This document shows positions 53,593 through 62,176 of a stretch of DNA of 64,000 nt, one piece after another (position 1 is the first letter of the stretch; every line of letters starts with the position of its first letter). The position numbers were made by a program, and so were the translations under genes. Source of the DNA: JAGVPT01 sp963717445 (GTDB taxonomy: Bacteria > Bacteroidota > Ignavibacteria > UBA10030 > UBA8401); contig OY970334.1 of NCBI GenBank assembly GCA_963717445.1, forward strand, positions 2,542,001 through 2,606,000, read 5' to 3'. The notes under the pieces are model-generated. The model saw only the letters and a list, made by a program, of their open reading frames with translations, was not told the DNA's origin and did not search any database.

Positions 53593-53807
53593 GAAGCCAT
53601 CTCAAAAATGGTTTTCATGCAGAAAGCAGCCGTAAATGTCATGCTGAGCGGAGCGAAGCATCCATGACATGGAAGGCTAGTAGAGTCAAGGGATGTCATT
53701 GTCATGGATTCTTCACCCCGTCTGAAAAGCGACGGGGTTCAGAATGACAATGATCTGTCAGTATTCCTTCAGAAGGACATAATCAAGCGTTTTTGAGATA
53801 GCTTCTA
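53591..53807. mobile_element. MITE-like element, copy 2
   Basis: A 217-bp relative of 28108-28338 with the same 18-bp ends. Outside the centre it differs at about two positions. In the centre the 12-bp-stem GC hairpin of copy 1 is replaced by the shorter 'gagcggagcg' cassette between identical flanks. It lies between the LacI gene and GH53, so the GH53 promoter must be within or after it. Confidence 0.82.
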
Positions 53808-53874
53808 GTATATCGATATTCCTTTTGTGCGAGCGTTCAATAATTCAGAAAATTATTTCATGAGGAAAAAGACG

Positions 53875-55188
53875 ATGAAAGATCTTCAGACAGCATCGTG
53901 GTCGAAACCCTTTCGGGCACTGGTTCTCTTCTCGGTATTGCTTTTTCAACCTCTGGAGACTCGGGCACAGTTTGCCAACGGCGCGGACATTGGATGGCTG
54001 TCGCAAATGGAAGCACAGGGATACGTATTCAAAAATAATTCGGGAGTCAAAGAGAATTGCTTAGAAGTGTTGAAAGAAAAAGGAATTAATGCACTGAGGT
54101 TTAGAGTGTGGGTTAATCCGAGCGGTGGCTACTGCGGAAAGAAGGACGTGGCATATATGGCTCACAGGGCAGACAGCGCAGGTTTCCAGGTGTTGTTGGA
54201 CTTTCACTGCAGCGATACCTGGGCTGATCCCGGGCATCAGGCAAAGCCGGCAGCATGGGTAAACGATTCGTTTCCCCAATTGTGCACAGATCTTTATAAC
54301 CATATTTACGGCGTTCTCGATACGTTAAAATCACTCGGCGTCATTCCCAAATGGATACAGGTTGGAAATGAAACCAACGACGGTATGCTATGGGAGGATG
54401 GCAGAGCTTCAACACATATGAATAATTTTGCTGCATTGATTACGAGCGGGTATAATGCTGCTAAAGCTGTTGATAGTTCGATCCAGGTTATTGTTCATCT
54501 ATCAAATGGAAATGACAATGCAATGTATAGGTCGATATTCGACGGCTTGAAAAGCAATGGGGCAAAATGGGATATCATTGGAATGTCGGTATACCCCTAT
54601 TGGGCAAATTTGCCGTGGGCAATAGATGATAGTTTGGCATTAATAAACATGACGGATATGATCGCCAGGTACCAGACGAAAGTTATGGTAGTGGAGGCTG
54701 GATACTTGTATAACCAAGCGGTGGACGCCAATCATTATCTTCTGGACCTCATCGCCAAAACAAAGTCAGCAGGCGGACTGGGGGTGTTTTATTGGGAGCC
54801 CGAATGCTATAACTGGCAGGGGTATCAACTCGGCGCATGGAACCCTGCAACGGAGGAGCCAACGGCCGCTATGGATGCATTCTTGGGTATCAATGCTACT
54901 CTGATACAAACCCCTAAAAATAACAATCCTTCCTTCAATTTCAACATCTATCCCAATCCTTTTAATCCAACTACGAGGATAGAGTACTCAATTCCCTCAT
55001 CATCGCGTACATCAGTCATTATCTATGATGTACTCGGCAGGGAAGTCACAACGCTTGTCGATAGTTTCAAGATTGCCGGCAATTACAGTATTGACTGGAT
55101 GGCGAACAATGTCCCCAGCGGGGTATACTTTTGCACAATGGCGTCCGGAAATTTTTTAGAGACAAAGAAAATTGTTCTGATTAAGTAG
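53875..55188 (+). CDS. GH53 arabinogalactan endo-beta-1,4-galactanase with T9SS domain
   Basis: A 437-residue secreted enzyme. A signal peptide covers residues 1-32 (ending TRAQ). The GH53 (beta/alpha)8 barrel runs from about 33 to 350. It starts with GADIGWLSQMEAQGY, carries the acid/base E166 in QVGNETNDG and the nucleophile E274 in MVVEAGY. The last 80 residues are a T9SS type A domain (YPNPFNPTTRIEYSIPSSS). It cleaves the beta-1,4-galactan side chains of pectin outside the cell. ATG 53875 has AGGA 8 bases upstream; an ATG at 53860 and GTG at 53827 are less likely. The GH2 gene follows. Confidence 0.93.
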   Translation: MKDLQTASWSKPFRALVLFSVLLFQPLETRAQFANGADIGWLSQMEAQGYVFKNNSGVKENCLEVLKEKGINALRFRVWVNPSGGYCGKKDVAYMAHRADSAGFQVLLDFHCSDTWADPGHQAKPAAWVNDSFPQLCTDLYNHIYGVLDTLKSLGVIPKWIQVGNETNDGMLWEDGRASTHMNNFAALITSGYNAAKAVDSSIQVIVHLSNGNDNAMYRSIFDGLKSNGAKWDIIGMSVYPYWANLPWAIDDSLALINMTDMIARYQTKVMVVEAGYLYNQAVDANHYLLDLIAKTKSAGGLGVFYWEPECYNWQGYQLGAWNPATEEPTAAMDAFLGINATLIQTPKNNNPSFNFNIYPNPFNPTTRIEYSIPSSSRTSVIIYDVLGREVTTLVDSFKIAGNYSIDWMANNVPSGVYFCTMASGNFLETKKIVLIK

Positions 55189-55314
55189 TAGATTCGTAAG
55201 TGTCGGACACCCTCTCGAATTATCCTGCCAAATATTTCACCAGTTATCGATTTTTCAGATAAGGTATCCGACAACTCCGTAAATGAATTCGGAATTTTCT
55301 AAAAGGATTTCATC

Positions 55315-57783
55315 ATGAAAAGGTATTCAATGATTTTCTCCCTCCTCATAACCATGCTTACAACGAACGCATGGTCTACAGCGCCCGCAGCTCGTCAGCG
55401 GCTCCTGATGGATGAGAATTGGAAGTTTATGCAGTTTGACACAACTGGAGCACAAAAGGAGGATTTCGACGATACAAAATGGCGGACAGTTACCCTTCCT
55501 CATGATTGGAGCATCGAAGGTGAATATGACAAAAATGCGCCCACCGGGGGGAGCGGAGGCTATTTGCCCACGGGGGTTGGTTGGTACAGGCGGCATTTTC
55601 AAGTGACGAAAGCCGAATTGAATAAAACCGTGTGGATCGAGTTCGACGGCGTTTATATGAATAGTGATGTCTGGCTGAACGGACATCATCTTGGAAAACA
55701 TCCGTATGGGTACACCGGCTTTAGCTATGAGCTCACATCATTTCTTCAGCCCGGGAAAAATGTCATCGCTGTTCGGGTGGACAATTCAGCACAGCCGAAC
55801 ACCCGCTGGTATTCCGGTTCCGGCATTTACCGGCATGTCTGGTTTGTGGAACTGGATCGACTGCATGTTAGTGAGTGGGGAGTTGCAGTAACGACGCCAA
55901 TTGTTTCAACTGACTCTGCAGTAGTGGAAGTGAAAACAACAATTGAAAATGAACATACAGGCTTAAAAAAGGGAATTCTCCAAACCGTTCTCCTAAATAA
56001 TGAGGGGACGGAAGTCGCTCGCGTTCAGAGCCCCTTTACCGTACAAGCACACGCACATTCCGAATTAAGCCAGTGGTTGAAAGTCAACTTCCCCCAACTC
56101 TGGTCGATCGAAACACCTGCGTTGTATCAACTTCGCTCCATCGTTGTTGAAGGAGAACAACAAATAGACGAGGAAGTTACGATCATCGGTATTCGCAAGA
56201 TCGAATACGAAGTGGGTAAGGGCTTTTTCCTCAACGATAAACATGTAAAGATGAATGGTGTGTGCCTTCACCATGATGGAGGATGTGTAGGATCTGCTGT
56301 TCCCGTACGCGTGTGGGAACGGCGGCTTGCCAGGTTAAAAGAGATGGGATGTAATGCAATCCGCACTTCGCATAATCCCCCCGCTCCTGAGTTCTTGGAT
56401 TTGTGCGATAAGATGGGATTTCTTGTGATGGATGAGCCGTTTGATGAATGGAAAATCGGGAAAAGGAAATTCGGCTATCACGAGTACTTTGACCGGTGGT
56501 ACCAAAAAGATCTGACGGCGATGATCCGTCGGGACCGCAATCATCCTTCAATTGTTCTATGGAGTGCCGGCAACGAAATTCCGGAACAGAAAACGCAAGA
56601 CGGTGCGGATATTCTCCGCACGCTGGTCGAAATATATCATCGTGAAGATCCGACAAGGCCTGTCACTTCAGCATGTGATGATATTGCCGCTGACGGCGGA
56701 TCGACAACTCTTGCCTTCCTCGAGGATCTCGATATTGTTGGATACAACTACGTCGACCGATGGCACGAACGGCGTGAGTTGTACTATAGTCTTGATCACC
56801 AGGCTCATCCCGATTGGAAAATGATCGGTACTGAAAGCGGTTCAAACAGCGGTGGAATACGGGGCGAGTACTTATTGGGAAATGATTCGTCCATGGTTCG
56901 TACAAATTATACGTTCAACATGATCGATGCTGAGCAGCTCTGGAAGTTCGTCGCGACACGCGATTATGTCGTCGGCGATTTCATGTGGACGGGTATAGAC
57001 TACCTTGGCGAATCCGTCTGGCCCAACAAGAACGGCAGCTTTGGAGTTCTTGACCTCTGCGGTTTTCCAAAAGACGGCTACTATTTTTACCAAAGCCAGT
57101 GGACTGAAAAGCCGATGGTCCATCTTTTTCCTCATTGGAATTGGCCGGGGCGTGAAGGCCAAGTCATACCCGTTCTTTGTTACACGAATTGCAACGCCGT
57201 TGAACTTTTTTGTAACGGGAAATCGCTCGGCGAAAAAAGAATAGAGTTTCCGCGGCAGGGTAATTCCGGGGCCTGGGACCGTTACGACAGACCGCGGGTT
57301 TTGCCTACTACCTCCGACCTTCATGTAGAATGGGATGTTCCGTATGAGCCGGGAGTTCTTAACGTCATAGGAAAAAAGGAAGGGAAAATTGTTTGTTCCG
57401 AGGAGATTCGGACGACCAGGGCACCGGCGTCGTTGGAACTGAACGTTGATCAGGACACACTCATTGCCGATGCCCACGATGTTGCCAATGTGGAAGTAGC
57501 GGTGGTCGATAAAGATGGGCATGTTGTGCCGACGGCTGATAATCTTGTGCGATTTTCAATTGAGGGAGAAGGGAAAATAGCCGGCGTTGATAATGGCGAC
57601 CCCCGCGACCATGATTCATACAAGGCCGATCATCGAAAAGCATTCAACGGAATGTGCCTTGCGGTCATTCAATCTTTGACAGAACCGGGGAGGATAAAGC
57701 TCACAGCGAATTCCGTCGGATTGAAAGAAGCGTCGATCGAAATTATTGTTCAAAAGGGGAATCCAAGAGAGAACTTGCCGTGA
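55315..57783 (+). CDS. GH2 beta-galactosidase
   Basis: An 822-residue exported glycosidase. A signal peptide covers about residues 1-21. The GH2 sugar-binding domain (WRTVTLPHDWSIEGEY, WYRRHF) and immunoglobulin-like domain lead to the TIM barrel, with acid/base E421 in SAGNEIPEQ and probable nucleophile E507 in GTESGS. C-terminal Ig-like domains resemble those of Bacteroidetes beta-galactosidases with a DUF4982 region. It has no T9SS tail, so it should be periplasmic, unlike the GH53 enzyme. It would split galacto-oligosaccharides to galactose for GalK. AAAGGA precedes the ATG region. Confidence 0.93.
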   Translation: MKRYSMIFSLLITMLTTNAWSTAPAARQRLLMDENWKFMQFDTTGAQKEDFDDTKWRTVTLPHDWSIEGEYDKNAPTGGSGGYLPTGVGWYRRHFQVTKAELNKTVWIEFDGVYMNSDVWLNGHHLGKHPYGYTGFSYELTSFLQPGKNVIAVRVDNSAQPNTRWYSGSGIYRHVWFVELDRLHVSEWGVAVTTPIVSTDSAVVEVKTTIENEHTGLKKGILQTVLLNNEGTEVARVQSPFTVQAHAHSELSQWLKVNFPQLWSIETPALYQLRSIVVEGEQQIDEEVTIIGIRKIEYEVGKGFFLNDKHVKMNGVCLHHDGGCVGSAVPVRVWERRLARLKEMGCNAIRTSHNPPAPEFLDLCDKMGFLVMDEPFDEWKIGKRKFGYHEYFDRWYQKDLTAMIRRDRNHPSIVLWSAGNEIPEQKTQDGADILRTLVEIYHREDPTRPVTSACDDIAADGGSTTLAFLEDLDIVGYNYVDRWHERRELYYSLDHQAHPDWKMIGTESGSNSGGIRGEYLLGNDSSMVRTNYTFNMIDAEQLWKFVATRDYVVGDFMWTGIDYLGESVWPNKNGSFGVLDLCGFPKDGYYFYQSQWTEKPMVHLFPHWNWPGREGQVIPVLCYTNCNAVELFCNGKSLGEKRIEFPRQGNSGAWDRYDRPRVLPTTSDLHVEWDVPYEPGVLNVIGKKEGKIVCSEEIRTTRAPASLELNVDQDTLIADAHDVANVEVAVVDKDGHVVPTADNLVRFSIEGEGKIAGVDNGDPRDHDSYKADHRKAFNGMCLAVIQSLTEPGRIKLTANSVGLKEASIEIIVQKGNPRENLP

Positions 57784-58156
57784 TCTGAGAGAGATCTCTT
57801 GGGTCGAGCGATGCTACAATTAGTGAATCGGAAATTCGAGCTGGAAACCTTAGAGGGCTAGAACGCCATCAAATTGAGATGGAGATAACGGATTCATTCC
57901 TTCTTTTTGCGCAAAGAAATCTGTTAGAAAGGTAACCTATGAAGAGGTCAGTTGGAAATAAATCTCAATAAAAAGAATTGGCCAGCGTATTACCAAATCA
58001 ACGATATCAAACACCATCCAAGCTACAACTCGCCAAGAAGTCAACATCCTCTGATGTGTTCCCAACGAGAACCGAGGACAAAGAACACACAAGTCCGTTG
58101 CGCGATGTCTCAGAATATCCTTATTGATGTCGATATCGTAATCGTAAGGCAATCGT
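57784..58156. other. Intergenic region after the GH2 gene
   Basis: About 370 bases without a recognisable gene. Short open frames on both strands near 57937-58158 have no ribosome site. The repeated phrase 'atcgtaatcgtaa' occurs near 58136 and again near 58266. Confidence 0.4.
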
Positions 58157-58197
58157 AAAGACGCTGAGTCCCTGAAAATTAAGGGCTTGGCGTCTTT
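58157..58197 (+). terminator. Rho-independent terminator (plus strand)
   Basis: AAAGACGC pairs with GCGTCTTT (58190-58197), with partial inner pairing of CCCT with AGGG, followed by a run of T. It ends a plus-strand transcript, although the last recognised gene (GH2) stops 374 bases earlier. An unrecognised small RNA upstream is possible. Confidence 0.65.
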
Positions 58198-58399
58198 TTT
58201 TTATTTACGACTTTTTTTTGAGATTTTTTTTGGAAGAATTTTTCATCGATCCAATTTTTGGACAAATCGTAATCGTAAAATCGTAATTTTTTTACTCGTC
58301 CCATCGCAGATGGATTTTTTGCAAAATATTGTTCCCAAAACAAAGATGTTCCCCCGGGTAGGCTTATCGCGAAAAGGAACCGCTAATCGGAGGTACAGT

Positions 58400-58429
58400 A
58401 AAAAAAAGCCCGACGTATGGACATCGGGC
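58400..58429 (-). terminator. Rho-independent terminator (minus strand) for the SDR/MarR unit
   Basis: On the minus strand GCCCGATG pairs with CGTCGGGC (one G-T pair), loop TCCATA, followed by eight T. It lies 145 bases past the stop of the minus-strand SDR gene, giving that transcript a long 3' untranslated tail. Confidence 0.7.
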
Positions 58430-58573
58430 GCTCCAATACATCCCTTTGATACAATTACCGAGACAAAGGTTGTGACGGAAACGCTGGAGGAACACCTACA
58501 ACAAGATCAGACCACACAGCTCACTCAACTACAGACCGCCGGCACCGGAGACATTCTATCCACTTCAGATAGC

Positions 58574-59500
58574 CTATTTTATAAAGCGGTGAATTGCTCT
58601 ATCGGCGTTATCTTGAAATGAAGTATTTTTCAGATCAGTGTAAAAAGTGCTCTGGTCAACCACGTCCCCTGATAACTTACCTTCTTTACTTGCATAAAAA
58701 ACGCCACTTTTATATCGCTCATCCGAAATGCCATCTACAAAGCGTTTTGCACCTACTTCCAGCTTATGCACCATTCCTCCTATCAATGGGAATACAATAG
58801 GCATCATAAAATACCTCAACATAAATTTCATTGCTGGGGGCAAATTATCTGGTGCCCTAGTTCCCTTCGTGTTCCCGGGACTCATAACAATAAATTTTAG
58901 GTCGGGATATTTTCTTGCCATTGACAAGGTCCACATAGTTGCTGCATATTTCACATATCCGTATGCTTGCGTTACATCAAATTTATCACCAAAATATGAA
59001 CCGTCAAGCACAGCAGCAAACTCATCTACGGAAGAAGTTTTCATTGCCACCGGTTTCATTCCAAGCATCTTTACTCCTGGTACAGCTTCCGCACTGACTG
59101 ATAGTACTGCTTTTTTCAACTTATCATGTTTTATTAATTCCTCCACTAAGATCACATGACCTAAAATATTCGTAGCAGCTAAGTCATTCATACCGGAAGG
59201 CGTAAGTTTCGCAGCCGTTTTCCCCACCATTCCACCTGCATTTAATATTACTGCATCAATAGGTTCCTTTATTTTTTCTACTGCTTTTCTTACAGAATTT
59301 GCATCCGAAACATCTCCAATAATAATTTCAAAAATCTTTTTCCCAGTTTTCTCCTCAAGGTCTTTTTTTGCCTCCTCGGCTTTCACTTGATTTCTGCAGA
59401 AAAGAATTACCTTTTTTGTTTCTTTTCTCAATGCTAACTGGCGGGCAGTCTCTTTACCAAGCCCAATATTTGCTCCGGTTATTAATATGCTTTCGTTCAT
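58574..59500 (-). CDS. SDR-family oxidoreductase under MarR control
   Basis: A 308-residue short-chain dehydrogenase of the larger (retinol dehydrogenase/WW-domain oxidoreductase-like) type. TGANIGLGKETARQL is the cofactor motif, LNAGG replaces the usual NNAG, a serine lies in SVSAEAV, and YGYVKYAA supplies the catalytic Tyr and Lys. The codon use and base composition are more AT-rich than in neighbouring genes, which suggests acquisition from an AT-rich relative. It lies 104 bases after the MarR gene on the same strand, and a palindromic box sits in that gap. The substrate is unknown; detoxification of reactive carbonyls is a reasonable guess. Confidence 0.87.
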   Translation of the reverse strand: MNESILITGANIGLGKETARQLALRKETKKVILFCRNQVKAEEAKKDLEEKTGKKIFEIIIGDVSDANSVRKAVEKIKEPIDAVILNAGGMVGKTAAKLTPSGMNDLAATNILGHVILVEELIKHDKLKKAVLSVSAEAVPGVKMLGMKPVAMKTSSVDEFAAVLDGSYFGDKFDVTQAYGYVKYAATMWTLSMARKYPDLKFIVMSPGNTKGTRAPDNLPPAMKFMLRYFMMPIVFPLIGGMVHKLEVGAKRFVDGISDERYKSGVFYASKEGKLSGDVVDQSTFYTDLKNTSFQDNADRAIHRFIK

Positions 59501-59562
59501 TTTTCTATCCTTTAATTGAAGTAGTTATATAAGTTATGTATTTTAATTCGATAGTGCAATAA

Positions 59563-59575
59563 TACGAACTTCGTA
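59563..59575. promoter_or_regulatory. Probable MarR box 1 (before the SDR gene)
   Basis: TACGAACTTCGTA is a perfect 13-base palindrome around one central base, 63 bases upstream of the SDR start. It agrees at 12 of 13 positions with the box upstream of the MarR gene. Confidence 0.7.
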
Positions 59576-59604
59576 ATTAATAAGCAAATTTTTTTCTTTT
59601 ATAT

Positions 59605-60042
59605 TTAAGACACTATTGCGGCAGCAAGTTTATTGATGTGGTTGATCAATGTATTATGCTCTTTCTCGCTGAAGTGGGAAAGGACTTTTTGTGTCATTGC
59701 TTTCTTTCGGGTTAAAAACGCTTTGTAAGATTCCAGACCTTTTTCACCGAGAGCAACTTTCACCACGCGCCTGTCCTCATCAGAGTTATGACGCACCAGG
59801 AATTTATTTGCAACGAGTTTATCTGCAATACTTGTAAGCGTGCTTAAAGGCGCATTTAAATAATCGGCTATGTCGCTCATTTTTACACTTTTATTGTCTC
59901 CTACAAAAGCTACAATCATTAGTTCCTTTTCATTTATTTCGCCACATATCTTACAGCAACGCTCCGACTCGCATTTTATTGCACTTGTCAGGCTGAACAT
60001 TGCTGAAATAAACTGATTCATCTTATCATCCTTCGCTGACAT
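59605..60042 (-). CDS. MarR-family transcriptional regulator with a cysteine cluster
   Basis: A 145-residue winged-helix regulator. The recognition region is MSDIADYLNAPLSTLTSIADKLVANKFLVR, followed by the wing NSDEDRRVVKVAL, standard for MarR. Near the N-terminus C24, C29, C30 and C33 form a cluster (CESERCCKIC), uncommon in MarR proteins and suited to redox or metal sensing. ATG 60042 is the start. Two near-identical palindromes, upstream of this gene and upstream of the SDR gene, predict autoregulation and control of the SDR. The gene is AT-rich like its partner. Confidence 0.88.
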   Translation of the reverse strand: MSAKDDKMNQFISAMFSLTSAIKCESERCCKICGEINEKELMIVAFVGDNKSVKMSDIADYLNAPLSTLTSIADKLVANKFLVRHNSDEDRRVVKVALGEKGLESYKAFLTRKKAMTQKVLSHFSEKEHNTLINHINKLAAAIVS

Positions 60043-60081
60043 GGTAAATTATTTTATCTGTGTTATTAAATGCTGCAAAGT

Positions 60082-60094
60082 TACGAAGTTCGAA
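60082..60094. promoter_or_regulatory. Probable MarR box 2 (before the MarR gene)
   Basis: TACGAAGTTCGAA lies 40 bases upstream of the MarR start and differs from the reverse complement of box 1 at one position. It is positioned for autorepression. Confidence 0.68.
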
Positions 60095-60322
60095 ATAAAA
60101 TACAGTTTTGTCTAATTAAACACAACCCTGGGCATTATGTAAATAAAAGCAGCCATGGCTCGGCTGCTCATTTCTATCACGAGTTCCGTGCACGCTGGAT
60201 GAAAATTGTCAGTGATGCAGCACGAATGTCTTCGTTTTGGAATGGGATATCGGGAAAAGACCTGGTCGCTTGAGCTGCGTCAGAAATCGATTGCTTCAGA
60301 ATCTCAGCAAGGTTGTCAGTAG

Positions 60323-60610
60323 ATTTCGACTAATGTTCCGGCTCAGCTGCTTTGCCAAGTATCGACACCTCGACCTTGTTCTTGCCGGCAAGCGGCATCT
60401 CTCGCCGAACAGAAGGCCTTGTTACGAAAAATGGTGCAGCGGATCGTTGTCGATCGGGAAAAAAAGGTGGTCAGGCTTTATGCTTGGCGCCTACCCAAAG
60501 GTGAGGTTCGGCAGATTGATGACGTTTTGGCCTCTGAAAATGCGGGTCAAAATCGTGTGTTCCTAAGTAGTGTGTCCCCAACGAGATTCGAACTCGTGTT
60601 AGAAGCTTGA
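60323..60610 (+). pseudogene. Remnant of a serine site-specific recombinase (C-terminal part)
   Basis: An open frame without a proper start encodes LAEQKALLRKMVQRIVVDRE, then KKVVRLYAWRLPKGEVRQID. This resembles the C-terminal end of large serine recombinases/resolvases. The catalytic N-terminal domain is absent, and a stop at 60320-60322 closes the frame upstream. The frame runs out through a tRNA fragment. It is a decayed piece of an integrated element. Confidence 0.45.
60572..60600 (-). other. tRNA 3'-end fragment (probable attachment-site scar)
   Basis: Read on the minus strand, ACGAG-TTCGAAT-CTCGT forms a perfect T-arm with a canonical 7-base T-loop. It is directly followed by TGGGGAC, a normal 3' acceptor strand. 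No matching 5' acceptor (GTCCCCA), D-arm or clear anticodon arm is found upstream, so only the 3' end is present. This is the part that integrative elements usually copy. Confidence 0.65.
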
Positions 60611-60697
60611 AAAGCCGGTTCGGTATTGGAATGCGTTTGGACTCGCCAAAAATCGTGGTGATTTTCGGGGGCTGTGTTTGCAACCTGTTAGCAATTC
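60607..60697. repeat. Direct repeat DR1 next to the tRNA fragment
   Basis: A 91-bp stretch repeated with divergence at 61569-61660. Shared blocks include CGTTTGGA, TCGCCAAA, GGTGATTTT and GCAACCTGTTAGCAATTC. The two copies bracket the small membrane-protein gene at 61005. The remaining 60700-61004 stretch shows no gene. Confidence 0.65.
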
Positions 60698-61004
60698 ACG
60701 CGAAAGCTAGCACGAGGAGATGGTAGAGAAATGCACTATGAATGTCGAGGTCTTGAAATCAGATTAACGATGGAATCAGTTTGACATTCCCCAAAAATAA
60801 CACGAACTTTTATCACACACATTAACCCCAGCCCGAACAGGGACCCTGCATGCTATTTATAGACAGTGATGAGGAATGAGCCGCCTCTGATGGCGAAAGC
60901 TGGCAGAGGCATTCCTTTTTTCCACTCCACGCGTATTCAATCTGGTGGAGACTATGCTTAGCGGTCGTGTACATCGACACTTAATGCAATCTTTAGGAGG
61001 AACC

Positions 61005-61433
61005 ATGGAAATGGAAGACTTGAATCTGGAGAACGTGACACCACCGGATCAAAAGACGATTATGTATGAGTTCACGAAGGCTCAGAATGCAACCATCCAG
61101 CTACTTTCAGAACGGATGAAGTTCATCGGGCTCATGTATATCGCTTGTGCTGCTATCGCAGCATTTGCGGGGATCGACTCCCTGCTGAGTGCATCCCTGA
61201 TGTCCATCGGTTTTTTCTCCATGGTTGCCTTTTTCGGCTTCATTGGGTGGTGGACGTTTGAGGGTTCAACTTCCATGGAGGCAATTGTCAGGTCGAAGGG
61301 GAACGATGTCATGCAACTGATGGCCGTGTTTGAAAACTTGCGTAAGATCTACGAGGGGACATTCCGGCTTCTCATCGCTCTGCTTGCAGTGTGGTTGCTG
61401 GGAATCCTCGTCGCGGCCATTCTGGTGGCGTAG
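61005..61433 (+). CDS. Small membrane protein of unknown function
   Basis: A 142-residue protein not assigned to a family. An acidic N-terminus is followed by an amphipathic helix (MYEFTKAQNATIQLLSERMK) and three hydrophobic segments (about 41-58, 63-82 and 120-141). AGGAGG lies 4 bases before ATG 61005; an upstream in-frame GTG at 60945 is less likely. It lies alone between the two direct repeats DR1 and DR2, next to recombinase and tRNA remnants, so it may be cargo of the former element. No catalytic motif is seen. Confidence 0.7.
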   Translation: MEMEDLNLENVTPPDQKTIMYEFTKAQNATIQLLSERMKFIGLMYIACAAIAAFAGIDSLLSASLMSIGFFSMVAFFGFIGWWTFEGSTSMEAIVRSKGNDVMQLMAVFENLRKIYEGTFRLLIALLAVWLLGILVAAILVA

Positions 61434-61568
61434 AGAAGCGGTCGTTCCGACGGCTCACTATCTGCACCAGATTCAGCAATCTTTGACCATAACCGCAATG
61501 CATCTATGTCTCCAATCCGGTTCTCTCCAGTTGCAGCCATACGTAATAGACTGCCCCGCCTCTTTTTT

Positions 61569-61660
61569 TTGAAAAACTCAATTGGCATCGAAATTCGTTT
61601 GGATTCGCCAAACATCGAGGTGATTTTGGGGGGACCGCGTTAGCAACCTGTTAGCAATTC
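61569..61660. repeat. Direct repeat DR2
   Basis: A 92-bp partner of DR1, about 960 bases downstream in the same orientation. It ends with GTTAGCAACCTGTTAGCAAT, itself a short tandem of the unit GTTAGCAA, which could be a recombinase-binding site. Confidence 0.65.
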
Positions 61661-62176
61661 TGTTCCAAAAACTAACACTGGAAAATGATAGCCAGTCTAT
61701 TTCAAAGCGTCAAGCGTGAGGTAACCGCACCCATGCGAATCAAGGGCACCTGGCTCCTGCTTGCCGTCGGGTGTTTTCCTCTCTGTGATTAGAACTCAGA
61801 CCGATTCGGGATGTTCAGGATTTCACCCTTTCTTTAATGAAGTTGTGCTACAATGTTTGATCAATGGGCATTGGAAGCATTGAATTTAAGGTGAAATTGA
61901 AAAAAGATTTTCCTTTATATTTCATTCTTACTCTGACCCCTCCGGATTTTTTGCCCACAACTCCACTCTTGTTTTCTTACACAACAACGTCTACATTAAT
62001 CGGGGCAAAATATTTTTAGAAGAGAATAAACGATGTATGGCGTTCGACGCCTCCTGGAATGTCGATGTAGGTCGTGATTCGTGGCTGCACGATCGCGGAA
62101 ATTTTCATCATCAATGATCCATTTATTATACGTCAAGTCAAATATGTGCGTAAAAGTAACAAATGCAGGAATAACC
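61661..62176. other. Intergenic region before the esterase remnant
   Basis: About 515 bases with no supported gene, hairpin or repeat. A frame open from 62081 in phase with the esterase lacks a ribosome site. Confidence 0.45.

Noticed and set aside
58187..58621. 144-residue plus-strand frame
   Set aside because: It begins inside a terminator T-run, crosses the minus-strand terminator and overlaps the SDR 3' end; composition is not protein-like.
61349..61615. Minus-strand frames over DR1 and DR2 sharing FGESKRI
   Set aside because: The similarity follows from the direct repeats themselves; one frame overlaps the membrane-protein gene and neither has a ribosome site.
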